A DNA stretch of 64,000 nt from contig OY720350.1 in NCBI GenBank assembly GCA_963082975.1, forward strand, positions 248,001-312,000, read 5' to 3'. Shown piece by piece: positions 37,995 to 49,770 of this stretch. The position numbers and the translations under genes are program-made. A model generated the notes under the pieces. That model was not told where the DNA came from, searched no databases, and saw nothing but the letters and a program-made list of their open reading frames with translations. Numbering within the stretch: position 1 is the stretch's first letter; every line of letters starts with the position of its first letter. The DNA is from Labia minor. Lineage: Eukaryota; Arthropoda; Insecta; Dermaptera; Spongiphoridae.

Positions 37995-39164
37995 TATTTA
38001 TCCTAAAAAAACTTTCAAAAATTTAACAAAGTTCTGAAAGAGAAAAAATAATATAATTAAAAAAAAATTTTTACTATTTTTAGAATTTTCCCCAAAAAAA
38101 TGAAAAAAAATCATATTTTTTCAATGACAATGCCTGATTTCCAATAAAATTATTAAAATAATGTAAACATCTTAAATTGAATCTTAATTAGAATCCAAAA
38201 TGGAATAAATTAATATTTAATAACTAAATAAATCCCTCGTATTCGTAATCCAATTCATGGATATTTATGGAAATTCTAAATTTTCAATTTTCTTCTAAAA
38301 TCACGAGTTAGTTCTGCTATTAAACGATGTCAAACAAATATTTAAAAAAACAGCTGGTTCCTAATTTGGAATTTATTTTAAAAACTTGTAATCATTACGA
38401 ACATAGATATACTTTTTAAACTTTTTTTTTTTTTTTCATTTTTATATATTGAAAAGGATAAAAAATAAAAAATAACATTCCTATAGATATATTACTTATA
38501 GTCCGGATTGTATTGTAAATTTATAATAATAAAATTGTTATATTTTCATATTTAGTATTTAGTTAAATAGCGAGTATTCATCCCATTCATGAGAGCAATT
38601 GTTTTCAGGGAGCTGAAAAGAATCGGATGATATAAGTACGACATCGAGTTCGGCCATCGGCTGGCTGCGAGTTGGCTCCCCATTTAAAACTTCGAGGTCA
38701 GTATCTATATTTATCTAGTAGTATATTATAAAATAATTTTAGTAATTTATTCAAAAAAATCAATCTTATGTATGGTTTTGTTTTGTTTTGTTTTGTTACA
38801 TGTAACATCATTTGTCCTGGCGATAATTTGGTTCATCTTCAACTTGGAAAATTGTTTTTCTACCCTCGACTTGATTAACAGCCCACCAAATGTGAGAATT
38901 CAACACCTTTACTTTTTATGGCATAAATAGTAAATAGTTAGATTTTTGATATTTGAATTAATAAGGGCAAAATTGATATAATTTTTGTTATTACATTTCA
39001 ATATTTAAAAAAAAAAATAAAAATTATTTTTTTAATTTTTTATTCAATTAAATAAAGTAATTTTTATTTCAATTTTAAATAGTATGTAAAAAAAATGTAA
39101 TAAATATTTTAGTAGACTACTAGTTTAGGAAATTTAAGGTGTTTTATTAACATTTTTTATTAAA

Positions 39165-39527
39165 TAAAACCCCTTTTAGAGTATTTGACATTTAGTGAGT
39201 GGGTGGAGTGGGATATGTGCCATAAATATGTTATGATTGCATGTGTATTGTGCATGAATTGTTTCCCAAGTCGTCTATTGATGACAATACCCTGGTTTGT
39301 GTACAGTTATGTGTATCTCTTAGGCTGGTTTTGATGTGGCTCTATGATTCTCGATCAGACATTTGAGAAGGTAGTACAACAATGTTCCTTAATGGGAATA
39401 TCCCGAAGGATGTATTGGACTGCCTTTGAAGCTAGGGTTAACTTTCTTTCATGGATGACCCGCCCATTATGGCGGGGCCTATGAATCCCCGGTTAGGTAG
39501 GATGTTTTCTCTTACAGGTTGCCTCAA
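39165..39527 (+). ncRNA. structured hairpin region of unit A
   Basis: Aligns with 44225-44640. Hairpins occur at matching places: an AAGGTGTT stem, a TCGTC/GATGA stem, a TTCCTT...AAGGAT stem enclosing GGGA/TCCC, and CCCGCC-CATTAT-GGCGGG at about 39458-39475. The last is TCCTCC-CACTAT-GGAGGA in unit B, with two paired substitutions that keep the stem. The segment ends at a TCTCTTACAG acceptor. Confidence 0.4.
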
Positions 39528-41142
39528 ATGTGGTGTTCAGACATAATCCAAAAATTCAAAACCACTCTCAGCTGATCCACAGAAACTCACAAACACCTCC
39601 CCAATTAATCTATTTTTTCTTTTCCCAATTTTTTTTTTTTCTTCTTCTTCTTCTTCTTCTTCTTTTAAGCGTCGCATTCCCTCGAACAATAAAATACATT
39701 TTAGACCATACTGTGTCTAACCGCGTTTCGGTAGTGCTTTATATTTTTTTTTGTTTTTTTTTTTTTTTTTTTTGTTTTTATCGATTCCGCGATCGCGATC
39801 TTTTCTAGCAAGGAGAGCGTCTCGTGAAGATAGAAGATCGAAAAAATTGTTAGATGGCCATCTGAGCCATAGAATTAGGTCTGGGATAGCATGGATTGAT
39901 TAGGGAAGACATCATTGCGTAACCAAGCAGTCTCCACGGTTAGTATTTTCATTGTATAGTTTACATACATTCTTAAAACGTTAACGAGTCTCATTAATAC
40001 ATATAATACATTTAGTCAACTATATAATAATTTATGAAGATTTCTTTTTCTTTTCATATTTTGAAGAGCATCATAAAGAGAAACGGGTGGTTGGTTTTTG
40101 TGGGGGCAGAGATTCAACGCAACTCTTCATAATGACGGCGAGGCGTCTCAACGGTGAATTGAAATTTTATTTCTATAATATTTCATGAAATAATTTCAAT
40201 ATGTTTGAAAATAATTAAAATTTCAGAATTTTTAAATGAAATCACAAAACTAATTATGAATCTATTATTTCTTGTTTTTAGATCCTACATTGAATGGAAT
40301 GGAGCGAGCATACCATTTCATCTACATAATAGGAAGGGGAAGGCTACTAAAAAGGAAAATAAAAAATGGGTAAGAGTTTTATTTATTTTTTCTACTATTT
40401 AAATAATTAATATTGAAATATTATTTTAAATTTTAAAATATCACCTACAAGAACGCTTACTGTCCAAAATTTTATGTATAATCAATCCTATTCCTATGAT
40501 ATCCTATGATATCCTCCAACTTCTATTAAATAATATTCCATATAAATATTCATTGAATTAAATTTCAAATATTAATGATGCTATTTACTATAGAAAAGAT
40601 ATAAAGATAGAAGACTTATTAAATAAAAACATTCTTTGTCTATTCTTCTTCTTTTTCTTCTTCAAGTATTATTTTTTAAGTTTAACAAAGGCTTTAATTA
40701 ATTTTTAATATATATCACGATATGTTTTATCTATCACCATCAGATTGATGTTGTTCGTACCCGTGGATGATGATGTTGTCTTGACTCTACTCTCTGGTCA
40801 CTAAGAAATGATGATGATGGAAGAAGCTAATAAGAATAAGCAAGCGCATGCACAAACGGTGAATAGAATACAATATGAATACAATATCATTTCAAAATAT
40901 CAAATCCAGATATATGTATACAATGATTAATTTCTTGTATAGATATTTTTCCTGATATTTTTACATTGATGAATTTCTAATGATACTACACGCGTATATT
41001 AAACTAATAAGTGAAATGTTTTGTTAATTTTTTTAGTCTTACTTGATGCACACCAGTGGAGAATCAAGAGAGAAGGAGATTGTGAAGAACAAACATAATG
41101 ACTTCCAGAACATCATCAGCATCATCCATCGGGCGATTGCAA

Positions 41143-41166
41143 GGGGGGGGGGGGGTGAAACCCCTC
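41143..41166 (+). repeat. 13-G run with adjoining GGGG-TGAAA-CCCC hairpin (unit A)
   Basis: Thirteen G followed by TGAAACCCCTCC, just before a GTAAGT donor. Unit B has nine G at the same place (46294-46302). A G-rich hairpin or quadruplex in RNA is possible. Confidence 0.6.
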
Positions 41167-41437
41167 CGTAAGTATTTTTTTAAGAAATATTTTAATATTA
41201 TTCTAATCTATTTTCAATCTTAATAAAATATGTCTTTCATGTAACCTCGATCAATGTTGATGGCCATCTTTCACTTCACTTCACGGTTTTATCAAAAAGA
41301 TGAGTAGATTTCCAATAAATGAATTATTCCAGAAAAACATTATTTCATATGAGTCTTTGTTTTCCAGGGCTTGAAGACGATGATTCTGTTGAAGAGTTGA
41401 AGAGCGGACTCCATTACCTACGATTAATCAATCCATT

Positions 41438-42982
41438 GTAAGTATTGTATTTGTTTATGGAATTTAAAAAATGTCTAGTTTCTATCTTTAATGATTGATT
41501 TTAATTAAAAAAGAAAAAAATAGGAATATTATTTGGAATGAGTGTTGTCCAAATTATAGAGGTATATTAAATATATATCACTCGTACTATATAATAAAAA
41601 ATGAAAAGTCAACTCTTGTCAACTTTCTTTTAAATATATAGATTCTAGGATATCTATTTCTATAGGGGATTATTGAATTCAAATTAATATGTAATATGTA
41701 ATATGTAATATGTAATACAATGTGGAATAGATTTCGTTCGTTAAAGGTATTCGTTATTTATTAGAATGATGAAGTTGGAAAAAATATTTCGAAGCTCGAA
41801 AGCCCGCCCCTTTTAGTTAGACATTCGAGACTACGAATAAATATTTGTATATATATATATATATATATATTCCCCTATATATATAGGGATATATATATAT
41901 CTAGGTACCTCATGAACACTCTCTCAATCAATTTATATCAACTTATTTCAATTTTAACCATTTTAACTATTGAATTAATTTGTATGTATATTAATTAAAA
42001 ACAAATCAATCAAATCGGATCCATTAGTATAGAAAATATTTCAATTCAATCGAATTTATACGATTAAATTTAATTTAAAGTTTAGCGAGATTTCTAAGAG
42101 ATAGGTAACTATTTTCTTTTAAATAATAATTAGACAAATTTCGAATCAAGATGCATTTGTTTTATTTTGTCTTGTCATGAAATCATATCTGGTATCATTT
42201 TATTAAATCAATTCAAATGGGAACTATTAGAATAAAATAAAGGATATTTGATTAATTGTCAGAAATGAAACTAAATATTGATATATTTTAAAAATTCTGA
42301 GAATTACTAGAATTATTATTTATTAATTTAATATAAATTATTGAACGAGTTCTGACTTGTTCATAGTGAGTCTTGATATCCATGGATGAGGTGAGGGTCG
42401 TGCATTACATAAATCATGATTTTTTTCTGCTTTGATAGAAAATAAAAAAAATTAAATTATAAATTGTATAGATAATTGGTAATAAAATAAGAATTCTTGT
42501 GGTGAAATTAAAATATAAATATTATAAGAAAAATCAAATTCTATTCAAACAGAATTCTCCTGAACAATTGACGAAAAATTTTAAAAACATATTGAATTTT
42601 TCATTTCACATGATTCAACTTATAAAATAAGGTAGTATTTATAAATAAAATTCAATTTTATTTATTTTAAATAGAAAAACATTTATTTAAATTTCGAAAT
42701 AGACGACAAATAATAGATTTTTTAATACTAGTACGATAAAATAGATATCTATATATATAAAAAATAATATTCGTTGATTAAAAACATTATTAAAAATTTC
42801 GATTAGTTTGAAATCTATCTATCTCTAATATTAATTACTATAAATAATTTTTTTTTTATTTTAAATTGTTTTATTTGTATAGAATAGAAGCCCAAATTTG
42901 GTATATAATGAAATTGGAGCAATTAATCATCTTGTTCTATAAATTTGAACAACTTTTTTCTATAACATATCTTCTATTCTAG
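41438..42982. other. spacer between the two non-coding units
   Basis: AT-rich. Contains tandem AATATGT repeats (about 41684-41715), an (AT)n tract with a TCCCCTATATATATAGGGA palindrome near 41869-41890, and a short piece (CCGCCCCTTTTAGTTAGACAT, about 41803-41824) of the GC hairpin module repeat. No gene was recognised. Confidence 0.4.
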
Positions 42983-43876
42983 TGTCTGGGGCTACGATAT
43001 TGTGCTTAGTAATATTAAAAGTGAATAAAAGTAAGAAAATATATAATTAAGTATTATTATTATTGATATTTATTTGGCAAAAAAATTGATTTATGCATTT
43101 AAAATACTATATTGATATTATTATACGAGTTAAGTTATTTAAATAATTTTTCCTTTTTTTTTTTTTTTTTTTAGATTGTTATGGTTTGATGGTGGTCTCT
43201 TTCGGCTGTGCATCGTAGGGATTTTTCTGATATGTATAGAAAAAGGAATCACATCTGATCAGAGGTAAAGTTGATATATCGACAAACTATTAAATTAAAA
43301 ATTATAATTACATATTCAATTAATGTAAAAATAATTAATAATGTGAAAAAAAGAGTAAGTATTTAATAATTTAAATATTTTCAATTTCTCTATTAGTTCA
43401 TCTGTAAGTACGTGCATTCACGAATTAAATTTGGACAAAATGGACCACTATTATATGTATATGGAGATGGTGAGATGGTGAGAAAGAAGTACGAGTTCTA
43501 CGAGATCGTCGAGTGACTTACTACGAGTGGGCAACCTATTTATAACTCCGAGGTTAGTACTTTTTGTAAAAAAAAAAAAAAAATGTATTATATTTTGAAT
43601 ACTCAATCTTAAATATGTCTTTTGTTTTTCTTTTGTTTTTTCATGTATCATCATCCTTTTGCTGATGGCAAATTCAATTCTCTTCGAATAATATTGGTTT
43701 CTTCAAAATTTTTTATAAATACAGCTCACCAAAAATAAGTACTCAACGCATATTTTTTTATTATTCTGGCACTAGTGGTAGTAATGAATTTAATTTAATA
43801 TTGACAAAATTTAAATATTACAATAAAAAATACAATATTTCTATTATTTTTTGTTAAATTTAACATTGTTCGTCAA

Positions 43877-43896
43877 TTAGTTAGTTAGTTAGTTAG
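43877..43896. repeat. (GTTA)5 microsatellite
   Basis: Five GTTA units inside unit B, absent from unit A. Confidence 0.8.
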
Positions 43897-44224
43897 ATTA
43901 AAGATTTTCAGAGGCTACCCTTAAAAACAGAAAGAATTGGAAGAGAGAAGGATAAGGATGGCAAATCTACAATCTACTGAATCATCAATTCCTTTAAAGG
44001 TATTTAGAATTGTTAGCCTGAGAGGTTGCGTATGGGGGGTGATTATACATTATTTTGACTTAATCGTTTGTTGTTAGGGATTTACAGATAAAGGAATGCT
44101 TCAAGAAAGTGCCTTCTGATTCATCGCGTCCAAACCTTTGTGGTAGCCTATAAATATAGATAGAAACTAGAAACATTAAATTTGATGAATTATTAATATT
44201 TTAGAATAGAATAGAAAAAAGGTG

Positions 44225-44640
44225 TTGGGTTGTTGCATGCTTCTAACTATTAAAGGAAACACCTTGTTAGTATTTCGTCTTTAGTATTTAGTGGGTGGAG
44301 ACGGGTATGTGCCAGAAAATATTAAGGGATTGTTTATCTGCATGTGTTTTTTGCTTCCCAAATCGTCATTTTTTTTATTTTTTAATGACGATTCCCTTGT
44401 TTGTGTAAAGTAATGTGTATCACTGAGGGTGGCTCGGACGTGGCTCTATGGTATTGGACAGGCATTCGTGAAGGTAGTTCAACAATGTTCCTTAATGGGA
44501 TTAGCCCGCCAGGATGTATTGGCTACCTTGTAGCTAGGAATAGTCTCTTTTTTTATGAGTGTTCCTCCCACTATGGAGGACGCCATGAATCCCCATTAGT
44601 AGTAGGTAGGTAGGATGTTTTCTCTTACAGGTTGCCACGA
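44225..44640 (+). ncRNA. structured hairpin region of unit B
   Basis: Counterpart of 39165-39527. AAGGTGTT/AACACCTT (8 bp), AATCGTCATT/AATGACGATT (10 bp, perfect) and TCCTCC-CACTAT-GGAGGA (about 44562-44579) are visible. A 70-codon frame at 44401-44613 spans it, but the aligned frame in unit A has several stops, so a protein is unlikely. Confidence 0.4.
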
Positions 44641-46894
44641 ATGTGGTGTTCAATCGTAATCCAAAAACTCAAAGTCACTCTCAGCTGATCCACAGATACT
44701 CACAAACGACTTCCCACTTAATCTATGCTTTTCATTTTCTTTTTTTTTTCCTTCTTCTTCTAAATTACGCATTTCTTCCGTAGTTAAAACATAAAATAGA
44801 CCATACAGTGTCTAATAAGCGCGTTCGGGAGTGTTTTTTTTTTTTTTTTTTTCCGTTTCCGTGATTGCAATCTTTTCTAGCAAGAAGAGTGTTTTGCACG
44901 AAGATAGAAAATATTATTAGATGGCCATCCGTGCCATAGAATTGGGTTTGGGATAGGATAGACTGTGTACAGGGAAGACATCAGGGTGCAATGAAGTAGC
45001 CTCCACGGTAGGTTATATGTATATTTCAATTCAATTTATGTCTTCTTTCCTGTGACGTTATTCTCTCCTATCCTAGTCAACTCAAACTAATGATCTTTTT
45101 TTCTATTTCTTATTTATTTTCATTGTCTGAAGAGCATCATTTGAAGAACTTGGTTTGGTGGTTTGTTGGGGCCAGATCAGATCACATCGCATCTCTTCAC
45201 AACGACTGCGAGGCATCTCATCGGTGAATTAAATTTTTATTTCTATAATATTTCATGAAATAATTTCAATATGTTTTAAAATAATTAAAATTTCATAATT
45301 TTTAAATGACGCTTGTTTATTAGAACTAAAATTTTTGTGTCAGTAATACTTATTAATTATTCCTTGATTTTTCTAATATACAATATAGAAGGAGAATACA
45401 CTGGATATATAAATAATATATTCAAGTAAATATTTCGAAATCACAAAAATAATTATGAATCTATTTCTTGTTTTTAGATCCTACATTGAATGGAATGGAG
45501 CGAGCATACCATTTCATCTACCTAATAGGAAGGAAGGTTATTAAAAAGGAAAATAAAAAAACAATGGTCAATCAAGAGGTAATAATATTATTTATGTTTT
45601 CTACTATTTAAATAATTAATATTGAAAAATTATTTTAAATTTTAAAATATTATCTACAAGTACTCTTACTGTGTCCAAAATTTCATTAAATTATTAATGT
45701 ATAATCAATCCTATTCCTATGATAGATATCCTCCAACTTCTATTAAATACTATTCAATATAAATATCCATTGAATTAAATTTCAAATATTAATTAATGAT
45801 GATATATTATAGAAATTTCTAAAAAGAATAAGATATAAAATAAAGACTTATTAAATAAAAACATTCTTGGACTATTCTTTTATTTCTTCAAGTATTATTT
45901 TTTAAGTTTAACAAAGGCTTTAATTAATTTTTAATATATCACCATATGTTTTATCTATCACCATCAGATTGATGTTGTTCGTACCCGTGGATGATGCTGT
46001 CTTGACTCTACTCTCTGGTCACTAAGAAATGATGATGATGGAAGAAGCTAATAAGAATAAGCAAGCGCATGCACAAACGGTGAGTAGAATTATGAACACA
46101 ATAGAATTTCAAAATAATCCAGATATTTTAACATTGATGAATTTATAAAGATACTACACGCGTATATTAAATTACTAAGTGAAATGTTTTGTTAATTTTT
46201 TAGTCTTCCTTGATGTGCATCATTGCAGAATCAAGAGAGAGATTGAAGAACATAATGACTTCCAGATCATCATCATCCATCGGGCGATTGCAAGGGGGGG
46301 GGTGAAACCCCTCCGTAAGTATTTTTTTAAGAAATATTTTAATATTATTATAATCTATTTTCAATCTTAATAAAATATGTCTTTTATTCTTCTTCTTTTT
46401 CATGTATCATCGATCAATGTTGATGGCCATCTTTCACTTCACTTCACGGTTTCATCAACAAGGTGAGTAGATTTCCAATATGAATTATTCCAGGAAAACA
46501 TTATTTCATATTAGTCTTTGTTTTCCAGGGATTGAAGACGATGATTCTGTTGAAGAGTTAGAGGACTCCATTACCTACCATTAATCAATCCATTGTAAGT
46601 ATTGTATATGTATTTATATATTTTATTTTTTTATGTTATATAGTATATTATAGATGATAACATATACGCGTAGTATATATCAAGATATTTGAATTTCATC
46701 ATAATTTAGAAATTAGATTTCGGTTAGTTCTTGCTTGAGAGATTATTATCAATTCTTTTGATTTATTCATGTATTTCTCCTTTAATAGAATAATAATTAT
46801 TTTTAATATTAAATCAGTTTAACTATAATTTATTTAATGCTATATATATATATATATATATACTTAATGAATAATATTTTAAAATAAAACATTT

Positions 46895-46965
46895 AAATGT
46901 AGTGAACACTAATCGCAATAGATGGCGGGATATGTATTAAATCAGGATAATATTTTTTCAAAAGT
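46895..46965. mobile_element. fragment of the 16-kb foldback MITE family
   Basis: GCAATAGATGGCGGG followed by ATGTATTAAAT parallels the inverted half of the element at 16066-16473. Degraded. Confidence 0.45.
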
Positions 46966-47104
46966 ATATAAAATTGATATAATTAATATTCATATTTCTT
47001 AATGATGATAGTTATGAAAAACTAGAGTAAATAATTATTTTTCAAATAATAACACTTTTGCTGTCCTTTATTTTATATTAAACACTCTTATTCGAATATA
47101 TTTT

Positions 47105-48345
47105 ATTTAAAAAAATCTCCTGAAATTCTTCTCAAGATACACAACAAAATTTTAAAAATAACTCAGTGAATTTTTCATTTCAAATAGCTTATAGAAAGAT
47201 TATGCTTTAAATTAGATTAAATATAAAGAGAATCACATTTATTTGAACTTTGAGATATGCTACTAATAATGTAAATTGTAAATTTAGAGAAAGAAGATAA
47301 TTAATTTTAAATATAGTTATTTTACGATTAGAGTAAAATGCAAAAATTTCGGTTAATTTTAAATTTTATTCAATGAATATCTATATATTTGATTCTATAC
47401 AATTTAAGCCCGATATTACTTACAAAAGTTTAAATAAGCCTATTTTGATGATGGTGACATTTATTTGTAAGGATTTGTATGAATTACAAATTTGTAAATA
47501 AAAGAAAAGACAATAAGTATTTATTTTACTTACAAATATTATGTTTTTAAATTCAATAGAATATTTGAATTTGAGTTAAAATACGTGCTGTAATTAACTA
47601 TATTTATGACTTTCGTTGGGAAGATTTTACAAAGTTGGAGCCCCTTTTAGTTAGACATCCAACGCCTTCGGCGCTCTTCACACCTAGACGGGGGGAGCCG
47701 AGTGGTTCATAGTATTTGGTGGTTGAAAGTAGTAAAAGGTTTTCATCCATTTTGTTTCAATCAGTATATTACATAAAACATTCATTTCTTTTTGTGTTCT
47801 TATTTAAAATATATATTTTAATCAGTAAATTAATTATATATATTATTATTACTATTGTATATGTTATATCTATCTATTTATATGGCTCAAAGATACTCGA
47901 AAGTTCTTGGCCGCAACAACCACATTTCTCCAAGTGACCCTATCCTGAGCCACATCCATCCAACTCCTACCCTCTCCCATCTCAATTACGTCCCTTCCTA
48001 CGGGTCCTTGGTTTACCAAGCGGACGTTTTCCAATCGGTCTCCCCACCAATATCTTTTTTCCTCTCCCATTCAAACTACGTGCCCTGCCTATCGCAGCTT
48101 TTTCCCTTTTATAACCCTAACTATTTCTGAAGATGCATTGAGATCATGCAATTCCTCGTTATGCAGTCTCCGCCATTCCCCGGTGTCCTCATCTTTCTTT
48201 GGCCCATAAATGCTGGGAAGAATCCTATTCTCAAATACTCTGAATCTACTCTCATCTCCCAGGGTCATAGACCATGCCACCCACCCATATGATACAACAG
48301 GCAAAATAATTGTTTTATATATTTTAATTTTGATTCTCTTTGATA
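47105..48345. repeat. 1.2-kb direct repeat, copy 2
   Basis: Nearly identical to 11446-12662 in the same orientation, about 35.7 kb away. It lacks part of the GC hairpin module (about 47690) but has the fuller LINE tail. See copy 1 for composition. Confidence 0.8.
47865..48345 (-). mobile_element. LINE 3' end (C-terminal domain), 5'-truncated
   Basis: Minus-strand translation gives VVSYGWVAWSMTLGDESRF, RVFENRILPSIYGPKKDEDT, EWRRLHNEELHDL, then in another frame SWMDVAQDRVTWRNVVVAAK. This is the conserved C-terminal region found after the RT in many animal LINEs. The copy ends in a GATA-type tail at about 47865-47880. At least one frameshift separates the two parts. Confidence 0.82.
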
Positions 48346-48349
48346 ATTT

Positions 48350-48745
48350 TCCCTAGCTGGGGTCTATGAGACGGAGTCGACCCAGCCTCCGGTATATTTT
48401 ATATAAAAAAAGGTTTTTGTCTGCCCATTGCTCAGAATTTAAAGTTTTTTTGTATATCTTCGCGTTTCATGACCTCTAGAATTCAAAAGTGACAAGAATT
48501 TTTCATGTCTAGAAGATTAATTAATTGGGTAATTTGTCTTTGTAAAGCTAATATATATGTTATATTAGTAATAAAAAGAGTTTATTATTTATTTATTCAT
48601 AACGTTTAGAGTTTAGATTATACTTATACGCAATTTAAAGATGTTTTTTTTTTACTTTTGGGTCCTCAGTTAAAAAACTAATCACTTTTAAATTTATGTT
48701 TTGGGGGCACGTGCCCCCCCCCCCCCCCCGGCCCGACGCCACTGA
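48350..48745. mobile_element. DNA-transposon fragment with a 16-C tract
   Basis: On the minus strand the right end reads CAGTGGCGTCGGGCCGGG and then a 16-G run (C on the plus strand, 48714-48729) next to GCACGTGCCCCC. Ends of the CAGTGGCG type are common on animal DNA transposons. The left part (about 48400-48445) matches 57840-57870 in inverted orientation. No target duplication was identified. Confidence 0.5.
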
Positions 48746-48749
48746 GTAG

Positions 48750-49770
48750 ACATTATAAATAATGTGATCTTGAGGCAATTGGGAGCGGATAGGAAATATA
48801 TTCAGGTAGGTTAGGATGGGCTTAGTTGAAGATATGGGATTGTTGAAGAGAATTAAATAAATTGTTTATATAAAAAAACAAAAATTTATAATAAAATTAA
48901 TTAACATATATGTAACAATAAATATAGATTAATTTAAGACTTTGTCATTCCTAAATTGGTTCTTTTTTTAAATTGAATAAATATAAATTTTCTTTTGCAA
49001 GTTTTTAATTATTTTAGCTGAGTACAATTATTCTATTTTATTTAAAAATTATATTTACATTAGATCAAATTGTTTTACTCAATTATATCTTAATCCAATA
49101 GTAAAGATACTAAAGATTGCCTGAATTTAAGAATTTTTTGCGAAATAGAAGTCTATAATATCAATTTTATTTAAAATCAATATTATAAATTAATAATATA
49201 AAAATCAATTAAAATTGTATTTCTTTTGATATTATTTGAAAAATTATGAAGAGAATTTGTGTATCACATTCCATTTAAAAAGAAAAATTTTAATCTTAAT
49301 TCAATTTTAATAATAGAAAAATTATTTCAAAAAATCTAAATTAAAATTTTTGATAGAAAAATCGATTAAAAAAATGAAGATAAAATATGAAAAAGTTAAT
49401 TTTATTTATTTTTATATTATTGTTTAAAAATTATTACGCGATTATTTATATTTTTATATCATAATAAATATATATACATAATTATTTAATTTAATCAAAT
49501 TGATGAAGTATAATTTCCAAATCTTCATACTGTAAAAAAAATTTCAAAATTAATATAATAAATTATATTTTTGTTACAATGTTACTATTAATTATTAAAA
49601 GTTTATTTGTTAAAATTTTAAATTTAAATGAAAGTTTGATAGTCACCTAGTTTTCTAAAGATTTTTCTAAAAGAAGAATATTTAAGAATTAATTAAATTA
49701 CAACATTATTATAAAATATAAAAAAATATTTGAAAATAATCTTTAGTAAAATAATTAATTTAATTAATAA
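48750..49770. other. AT-rich stretch, no gene
   Basis: No coding, RNA or shared-repeat signal was recognised. Confidence 0.4.

Larger units (their letters stand above)
38609..41437 (+). ncRNA. duplicated multi-exon non-coding transcription unit, copy A
   Basis: A series of GC-richer blocks, each preceded by a pyrimidine-rich AG and followed by a GT donor: 38609-38696 (|GTCAGT), a start at 39528 with no clear end, 39809-39938 (|GTTAGT), 40067-40153 (|GTGAAT), 40282-40369 (|GTAAGA), 40744-40858 (|GTGAAT), 41037-41167 (|GTAAGT), 41368-41437 (|GTAAGT). The same blocks recur in order at 43.4-46.6 kb. Block lengths in A and B are 130/127, 87/91, 88/101, 115/112, 131/111 and 70/66, so reading frame is not preserved. 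Several blocks have stops in all three frames, and no shared protein can be read. This points to a spliced non-coding RNA or a decayed gene. Exon limits are inferred from consensus only, and there is no transcript evidence. Confidence 0.45.
42983..46594 (+). ncRNA. duplicated multi-exon non-coding transcription unit, copy B
   Basis: Splice-bounded blocks matching unit A: a block ending 43552 (|GTTAGT), 44881-45007 (|GTAGGT), 45133-45223 (|GTGAAT), 45478-45578 (|GTAATA), 45968-46079 (|GTGAGT), 46204-46314 (|GTAAGT), 46529-46594 (|GTAAGT). Upstream are exon-like blocks without a counterpart in A: 42983-43030 (|GTAAGA), 43175-43264 (|GTAAAG) and a 43397 start (CTATTAG|). The block at 45968 is almost identical to its partner in A (one 3-nt gap). 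The blocks look more alike than the introns, which carry more small gaps. Some single blocks are open in one frame, but the frame does not carry over between copies. Exon limits are inferred. Confidence 0.45.

Noticed and set aside
39530-39808. 92-codon frame rich in Phe and Leu
   Set aside because: It runs through poly-T and TTC microsatellites inside unit A, so the composition is low complexity rather than coding.
40067-40369. Protein read across two blocks of unit A (40067-40153 joined to 40282-40369 is open)
   Set aside because: The matching blocks in unit B differ by 4 and 13 nt and give an unrelated, stop-ended peptide, so the frame is not conserved.
44401-44613. 70-codon open frame in unit B
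   Set aside because: The aligned frame in unit A has several stops and frameshifts, and the region is better explained by conserved hairpins.
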